A stretch of 64,000 bases of DNA from an uncultured Devosia sp. (GTDB taxonomy: Bacteria; Pseudomonadota; Alphaproteobacteria; Rhizobiales; Devosiaceae): positions 1-64,000 of the forward strand of contig NZ_CAJXJS010000009.1 of NCBI RefSeq assembly GCF_913055165.1, in the 5' to 3' direction. The stretch's first letter is position 1. Each line of letters starts with the position of its first letter. The notes under the pieces are model-generated. The model saw nothing but the letters and a program-made list of their open reading frames with translations. It was not told the DNA's origin and made no database searches. Positions 60,030 through 64,000 of the stretch are shown here, in pieces. The position numbers were made by a program, and so were the translations under genes.

Positions 60030-60620
60030 CTATGGCCCAAGCAGATTGGCGGCGGTAATCAGGCTCTGCGCAATATCGATCAGTCGCCGGTTCTGATTCA
60101 TCGCAGTCTTGCGCAACAAGGCATAGGCGTCGGGCTCGCTCAGGCCCCTGGTCTTCATCAGGATACCCTTTGCCTGATCGATGATCTTGCGCTCCTCCAA
60201 CGCGCTGCGGGCTTCCTCCAGCTCGCGAGTCAGGCGCGAGAAGGCGTTGAAGCGGGAGATGGCCATATCGAGGATCGGCTTGACGCGTTCCTTCTTCAGG
60301 CCGTCCACCACATAGGCGGAAACACCCGCCTCCACCGCCTTCTCGATCATCGTGCCGTCTGAGCGATCCACGAACATGGCGATGGGGCGCTGGATGGCGC
60401 GGCTGAGCGAAAAGAAATGCTCGAGCGTGTCGCGTTTGGGGTTTTCCAGGTCGATGAAAATGACGTCGGGCATGGCCGAGGCAATGGTGCGCCCGACCTC
60501 GTTGACGTCATGGATGACTGCGACGCGGGCATAACCGGCCTCGCGCAGACCTTCCTCGATGATCGAGGCGCGAATGCGATTCTCGTCGATGATCAGGATG
60601 GACAGGTCAGGGCTCGGCAT
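60030..60620 (-). CDS. nasT: ANTAR transcription antiterminator NasT
   Basis: 196 residues: receiver-like domain (ILIIDENRIRASIIEEGL; pseudo-phosphoacceptor D57 in FIDLENPKRD) and a C-terminal ANTAR RNA-binding domain (about 136-190: ALEERKIIDQAKGILM, SEPDAYALLRKTAMNQNRR). NasT binds two-hairpin leader RNAs and prevents termination. Two matching leaders are present ahead of nirB and nrtA. Precedes nasS, to which it is probably translationally coupled. Confidence 0.93.
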   Translation of the reverse strand: MPSPDLSILIIDENRIRASIIEEGLREAGYARVAVIHDVNEVGRTIASAMPDVIFIDLENPKRDTLEHFFSLSRAIQRPIAMFVDRSDGTMIEKAVEAGVSAYVVDGLKKERVKPILDMAISRFNAFSRLTRELEEARSALEERKIIDQAKGILMKTRGLSEPDAYALLRKTAMNQNRRLIDIAQSLITAANLLGP

Positions 60621-60720
60621 CGACGGCAGTTATGCCGCTGCACACAAAAAGCGCAAGGGCAGAAAGTGCACGTTTGCGATGCAAATCAGCTTGCCGATAG
60701 CATGCCGAGCCGGTCCGGAC

Positions 60721-61581
60721 CTATTTGAGTTCAGTGCGCCAGCTGAACTGCGGCGAATAGCCGAGCATGCGCTTGGCTTTCTCGATGGATAGCAGAGTGC
60801 CGTTGGTCGAGATGTTGCCCTTTTGCTCGACCCCGGGAAAGACCTCGGCCAGCAACGATACGTTGGAGCGGGTCATCACTGAATCGGCGTTGGCGATGAT
60901 GAAAGCTTCGAAACCCTTGAAATCGGCCTGGATGGCGCGGCGGACTGCCTGTGCGCCATCGCGCGCGTCAATATAAGCCCACAGATTCCACTTGCGCTTC
61001 CGAGGGTCGCTGTCAAAGGCCGGGAAGGCCTTGTAGTCTTCCGGATACATCACATTGGAGAAGCGCAGACCGACCATCCGCAGGTCCGGATCCCAGCGGC
61101 AGAACTGGGCCGCCATGGTTTCATCGAGCAGTTTGCCGAGGGAATAGGCGCTCTCGGGCCGCGGAAAATACTCTTCGTCGACCGGTGCATAGGGCGGGGG
61201 ATTGTCGAAGGGCAGGCCCAGAACGGTTTCGCTTGAAGCGAAGACGACGTTCTTGATCCCGGCCAGGCGACAGGTCTCGAAGACATTGTAGCTCGAGGTG
61301 ACATTGTTCGAGAGAGTTCGCGGATTGGCGGCCAGACCTGGAGCAGGGATGGCGGCCAGATGGACCACCGCTTCGAACGGTCCGCCGCGTTCATCAACGC
61401 CCCCGAGGATCGCGCTAGCCACCTCGCCAAAATTCGTCAGGTCAACGCGGACGCTGGGGCAAATGGGCTCGCCAAGGGCCTGCTGATCGATGTTGAGGAC
61501 GTCGTAGCCATGCTCCACCAGATCGCGCAGTACCGCCTTGCCCAACTTGCCACTGCCACCGGTCACCAGAACCTTGGTCAT
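60721..61581 (-). CDS. NAD(P)-dependent epimerase/dehydratase family protein
   Basis: 286-residue extended-SDR protein: nucleotide motif VTGGSGKLG at the N-terminus, an acidic residue (NIDQQ) at the end of strand 2 that suggests NAD, catalytic YSLGK, and the VVHLAAIPAP segment. Such proteins epimerise, dehydrate or oxidise sugar nucleotides, or oxidise uronates; the specific reaction is not evident. Strong ribosome site GAGGAGG. Single gene downstream-facing toward nasT with 100 bp between. Confidence 0.85.
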   Translation of the reverse strand: MTKVLVTGGSGKLGKAVLRDLVEHGYDVLNIDQQALGEPICPSVRVDLTNFGEVASAILGGVDERGGPFEAVVHLAAIPAPGLAANPRTLSNNVTSSYNVFETCRLAGIKNVVFASSETVLGLPFDNPPPYAPVDEEYFPRPESAYSLGKLLDETMAAQFCRWDPDLRMVGLRFSNVMYPEDYKAFPAFDSDPRKRKWNLWAYIDARDGAQAVRRAIQADFKGFEAFIIANADSVMTRSNVSLLAEVFPGVEQKGNISTNGTLLSIEKAKRMLGYSPQFSWRTELK

Positions 61582-61680
61582 TCGAACCTCCTCATATTCA
61601 ACGCGAATTTTCCGCGCTCCTTACCCTCAAGCCTATTGCGGAACGCGGCCGCTGCCAACAGTCCGCGCCAATCTGATCCG

Positions 61681-61717
61681 TTAACAAAAGATGAATGCGC
61701 CTCTCAGCGCCTGTTCA
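61681..61717 (+). promoter_or_regulatory. phased repeat element ahead of small secreted-protein gene 1
   Basis: TTAAC at 61681 and TGAAT at 61692 (11 bp apart), then GTTCA at 61713 (21 bp after TGAAT), with TCAGC between. The same arrangement recurs at 62271-62307. The 11-bp phasing is typical of OmpR-family response-regulator sites. Confidence 0.4.
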
Positions 61718-61810
61718 AGCGGGCGGGCGCAAAACATCCCTCAAGCTCGGTGCTTGCATCGGGGTGCGGACCGGGGAACGGCCGCTTCAATCAATTGAGG
61801 AGTAACCAGA

Positions 61811-62242
61811 ATGATCAAGCTCACCACCATGATCCTGGTCGCCGGACTTGCTACCGCGACCACCACACTGCCCAGCGCTGCCCAGTTCCTGGCAGCAAAT
61901 ATTCCGGGCGGCCCGAACTATCCCGTCTCGCACACCGACCACGATTGTGCAGATGATATGGGCCATATGCGCAGCGTCAATGTCTTCGATATCCAGGGCA
62001 TTCACGATCGGAAGGTCTATCTTCATCCCATTTGTGAAGATCGCACCGTCTACGGCCGGAACAACTATGGAACGCTGTTCCTTGACGGCAATGTCAATGT
62101 ATTGCGCGAGCCCATTGCTCGGAACCGCACGCTCATGACGGCCCTCGAAGCCAAGGGTTATGACCAGTATGACGTCGTCTCCCTGCGCTTTGGCGGCAAT
62201 AACAGCATCATCCTCTACGTCCATCAGCGGGACATGAACTGA
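61811..62242 (+). CDS. hypothetical secreted protein
   Basis: 143-residue protein with a clear signal peptide (MIKLTTMILVAGLATATTTL followed by PSAAQ) and a mature part of about 118 residues. Mature sequence holds two cysteines (C46 and C75: DHDCADD, HPICEDR), likely a periplasmic disulphide, and ends in a beta-rich segment YDVVSLRFGGNNSIILYVHQ. I do not recognise the family. GAGGAG lies 9 bp before the ATG. The gene shares an upstream repeat element with the next small secreted-protein gene. Confidence 0.7.
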   Translation: MIKLTTMILVAGLATATTTLPSAAQFLAANIPGGPNYPVSHTDHDCADDMGHMRSVNVFDIQGIHDRKVYLHPICEDRTVYGRNNYGTLFLDGNVNVLREPIARNRTLMTALEAKGYDQYDVVSLRFGGNNSIILYVHQRDMN

Positions 62243-62270
62243 CCCAGGACCGGGCCCAGGCACCCCAAGA

Positions 62271-62307
62271 TGAACGATATCTGAACGCCCAGATCAGCAT
62301 CGGTTCA
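62271..62307 (+). promoter_or_regulatory. phased repeat element ahead of small secreted-protein gene 2
   Basis: TGAAC at 62271 and TGAAC at 62282 (11 bp apart), then GTTCA at 62303 (21 bp later), with TCAGC between: the same order and spacing as at 61681-61717. It lies 51 bp before the ATG at 62359. Confidence 0.42.
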
Positions 62308-62358
62308 AAGGCGGGGTGCCAGGGTCATGCCAACACGAAAGTTTCGGAGGGCATTCCA

Positions 62359-62697
62359 ATGAACAAGGCACAGGAAAAAGTTCTCGTCGCCGCCCTGTGC
62401 GGCCTGATCATCACCTCGGCCGCCGCCTTTGCGGTGCAACCGGCAATGGCCGCTGGCTACCAGGTCGATACGCTGGGGCAGGTGACCGGCGTCGCCGAAT
62501 GGGACCGGCTCAATGTCCGCAAATGGCCGGCGAGCTATTCCCAGAAAGTCGGCAGCTTCGCGCCCGGCCTGCATGTTTGGGTGGAACGCTGCATTGAAGT
62601 TGAAAACAGCTCGGACTGGTGCCTTGTGGAGCGCGGCCAGACCAAGGGCTGGGTCAATTCCCGTTTTCTGGTTCCGGTCGAGGACTGGGACATCTAG
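62359..62697 (+). CDS. secreted SH3-domain protein
   Basis: 112-residue protein with signal peptide (VLVAALCGLIITSAAAFAVQ followed by PAMAAG) and one bacterial SH3 domain (DRLNVRKWPASYSQKVGSF ... SSDWCLVERGQTKGWVNSRFL). The LNVR and GWVNSRFL ends are the usual SH3_3 boundaries. Two cysteines in the mature part (WVERCIEV, DWCLVE) probably pair. SH3 domains of this kind bind cell-wall peptides. CGGAGGG is 7 bp before the ATG. Confidence 0.82.
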   Translation: MNKAQEKVLVAALCGLIITSAAAFAVQPAMAAGYQVDTLGQVTGVAEWDRLNVRKWPASYSQKVGSFAPGLHVWVERCIEVENSSDWCLVERGQTKGWVNSRFLVPVEDWDI

Positions 62698-62805
62698 GCG
62701 CCAGCCACCCCCAATTTGTACTGCGTACCTCCAACCCATGCATGTTGACTTTCTCCGGTGCTCTTGCTGTTCGTGTTGATCAGCCAGAGACCGGAGTTTT
62801 TTTGC

Positions 62806-63807
62806 ATGGACGCCAACCCAATTCTCGCCGAGGCCGTACGCGGCAACTGGGTCGAAAACAGACATCGGGGCGCCTATATCATTGTGGACGCGGACAGCAG
62901 GGTCATTGCCTCAAGCGGCGACGTCGAGCGGCCGGTGTTCCCACGCTCTGCCATCAAGTCCATGCAGGCGCTAGCGATTTTCGATCGGCATGCCGTCGAC
63001 CGTTTCCATCATAGCCCGGAAGAACTGGCCCTGGCCTGCGCCTCGCACCATGGCGAGGATGAGCATGTGGACAATGTCGCCCACTTCCTCGACCGCATGG
63101 GCCTGTCGGTGGACGATCTTGAATGCGGCGCCCATCAACCGACCAATGACAAGGCGCGACAGGACTTGCGCGAAGCTGGAAAGGAGCCCAGCGCGCTGCA
63201 CAACAATTGCTCGGGCAAGCATTCGGGCATGCTGAGCGTGGCGCTGGCCATGGGCGTGCCAACCAGCGGCTATGTGGGGCGCGAGCATGATGTGCAAAAG
63301 GCGGTGCGGGCCGCCGTGGAATATGTGATCGGCGAGGACCTGACCGAGGACCGCTGCGGTATCGATGGATGCTCCATTCCCACCTGGGCGGCGCCTTTGC
63401 GCGCCTGGGCCCGGGGCTTCGCGCGCATGGCCACCGGCGTCGGCCTTGATGCCGGCCATGCTGCCGGTGCACAGCAATTGTTCGATGCGGCAACCAGCCA
63501 TCCGCACCTGGTCGCCGGGACCGGACATCTCGACACGCTGGTCATGGAGGCCTTCCAGGGGCGCGTCATGCAGAAGGGTGGGGCCGAGGGCGTGCAGTGC
63601 GGCGCCATTCGCGACAAGGGCTGGGGCTATGCGCTCAAATGCGACGACGGCAATATGGTCGCCAGCCATGTGATGGTGGCAGCGCTTCTGCTCAAATATG
63701 CCGATCCCGACGACAGCCAAAGGACCGTTCTCGAGCAGTTCGTGCGCCAGCCGATCAAGAATGTGCGCGGGACCGTGGTGGGAGAAATGCGGGCCGCGGG
63801 GATTTAG
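62806..63807 (+). CDS. L-asparaginase, Rhizobium etli ReAV type
   Basis: 333-residue class 3 (R. etli-type) asparaginase, unrelated to the bacterial AnsA/AnsB fold. Residues align by number with the published ReAV active site: S48 and K51 in RSAIK, S80 in CASHHGE, and the zinc ligands C135 and K138 in NNCSGKHSGM and C189 in GIDGCSIP. A later lysine in MQKGGAEGV (K257) fits the remaining catalytic lysine. ATG 62806 is used because it gives this register and has CGGAG upstream; the frame opens at 62758. Hydrolyses L-asparagine to aspartate and ammonium in the cytoplasm. Stands alone, with no asparagine transporter in view. Confidence 0.9.
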   Translation: MDANPILAEAVRGNWVENRHRGAYIIVDADSRVIASSGDVERPVFPRSAIKSMQALAIFDRHAVDRFHHSPEELALACASHHGEDEHVDNVAHFLDRMGLSVDDLECGAHQPTNDKARQDLREAGKEPSALHNNCSGKHSGMLSVALAMGVPTSGYVGREHDVQKAVRAAVEYVIGEDLTEDRCGIDGCSIPTWAAPLRAWARGFARMATGVGLDAGHAAGAQQLFDAATSHPHLVAGTGHLDTLVMEAFQGRVMQKGGAEGVQCGAIRDKGWGYALKCDDGNMVASHVMVAALLLKYADPDDSQRTVLEQFVRQPIKNVRGTVVGEMRAAGI

Positions 63808-63828
63808 GGACGGCGCTGCCTCTTCCTC

Positions 63829-64000
63829 TCAAAGCCCGTAGATGATTCCTGTTCCGCAGTTGCGGATGCGATCGACCCGCTGTCCGTCCCAATGATAGTC
63901 GAAATGCTCGGCCTGCACCGGGGCGGGGATGAGATCCGGCCAGAAAATGGCGGCGCACTCGCCGCCCGGGCAGCGGACACTGTTGTAGACGATGCCATTG
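63829..64000 (-). CDS. RES-domain protein, C-terminal end
   Basis: Minus-strand frame that enters from the right edge; 56 C-terminal residues are visible, so start and the catalytic arginine/glutamate residues are outside. The segment GIVYNSVRCPGGECAAIF and later EHFDYHWDGQRVDRI match the end of RES domains (Res toxins of Res-Xre systems, NAD+-degrading ADP-ribosyltransferase fold). If it is a toxin, a xre antitoxin gene should lie just upstream, beyond the window. Confidence 0.65.
   Translation of the reverse strand, partial: NGIVYNSVRCPGGECAAIFWPDLIPAPVQAEHFDYHWDGQRVDRIRNCGTGIIYGL

Overview
The window looks like chromosome from an alphaproteobacterium of the order Hyphomicrobiales, with gene content closest to Devosia-type or rhizobial relatives. 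This is inferred from gene families and layout, not from a search. The DNA is GC-rich and densely coding. It carries rhizobial-type sugar loci (agp-like, rha), the NasS/NasT nitrate system, an FnrN-type oxygen regulator and DUF1127 miniproteins. I saw no tRNA, rRNA, CRISPR array, insertion sequence or phage gene.

Layout. (1) 1-9.6 kb: an alpha-galactoside-type locus with the 3' part of a GH4 glycosidase, an intact flavin-dependent halogenase, a MelR-like AraC regulator and a peptide-family ABC transporter (agpABCD-like). (2) 9.6-18.3 kb: an alpha-mannoside locus on the minus strand (binding protein, two permeases, GH38 alpha-mannosidase, MalK-like ATPase) with a divergent LacI regulator and two operators. 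(3) 18.3-23.1 kb: a ribose-type ABC transporter with its own LacI regulator and paired operators. (4) 23.3-33.8 kb: a copper and low-oxygen island: copZ, cueR, copA with a CueR-type promoter, fnrN, cydDC and divergent cydABX with a perfect FNR box. (5) 33.8-36.6 kb: two DUF1127-type small proteins, ybaK, a GcvA-like LysR regulator and a DUF5680 protein. (6) 36.6-46.0 kb: L-rhamnose catabolism (rhaI, rhaD; divergent rhaRSTPQU), with no rhamnulokinase gene in the window. (7) 46.0-60.6 kb: an outer-membrane protein, then nitrate assimilation: nirBD-nasA-cysG, an nrtABC-type transporter and nasS-nasT. (8) 60.7-64 kb: an SDR epimerase, two small secreted proteins, a ReAV-type L-asparaginase and the 3' end of a RES-domain gene.

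How the parts work together. Four catabolic or transport loci each combine an ABC transporter with an adjacent regulator. In all four operons where a binding-protein gene is followed by other genes, a strong stem-loop sits just behind it, which suggests a shared way to over-produce the binding protein. In the nitrate region both operons (nirB and nrtA) have a near-consensus sigma-54 promoter followed by similar leader RNAs: two hairpins, then a terminator stem. The window also encodes the expected reader of such leaders, NasT (ANTAR), and its nitrate-sensing partner NasS. In the oxygen island, FnrN probably activates cydAB through a box centred about 41.5 bp before a plausible start site.

The most notable observations are the paired leader RNAs, a dispersed palindromic repeat lying in frame inside cysG, the halogenase inside a sugar locus, and a shared 11-bp-phased element ahead of two small secreted-protein genes.
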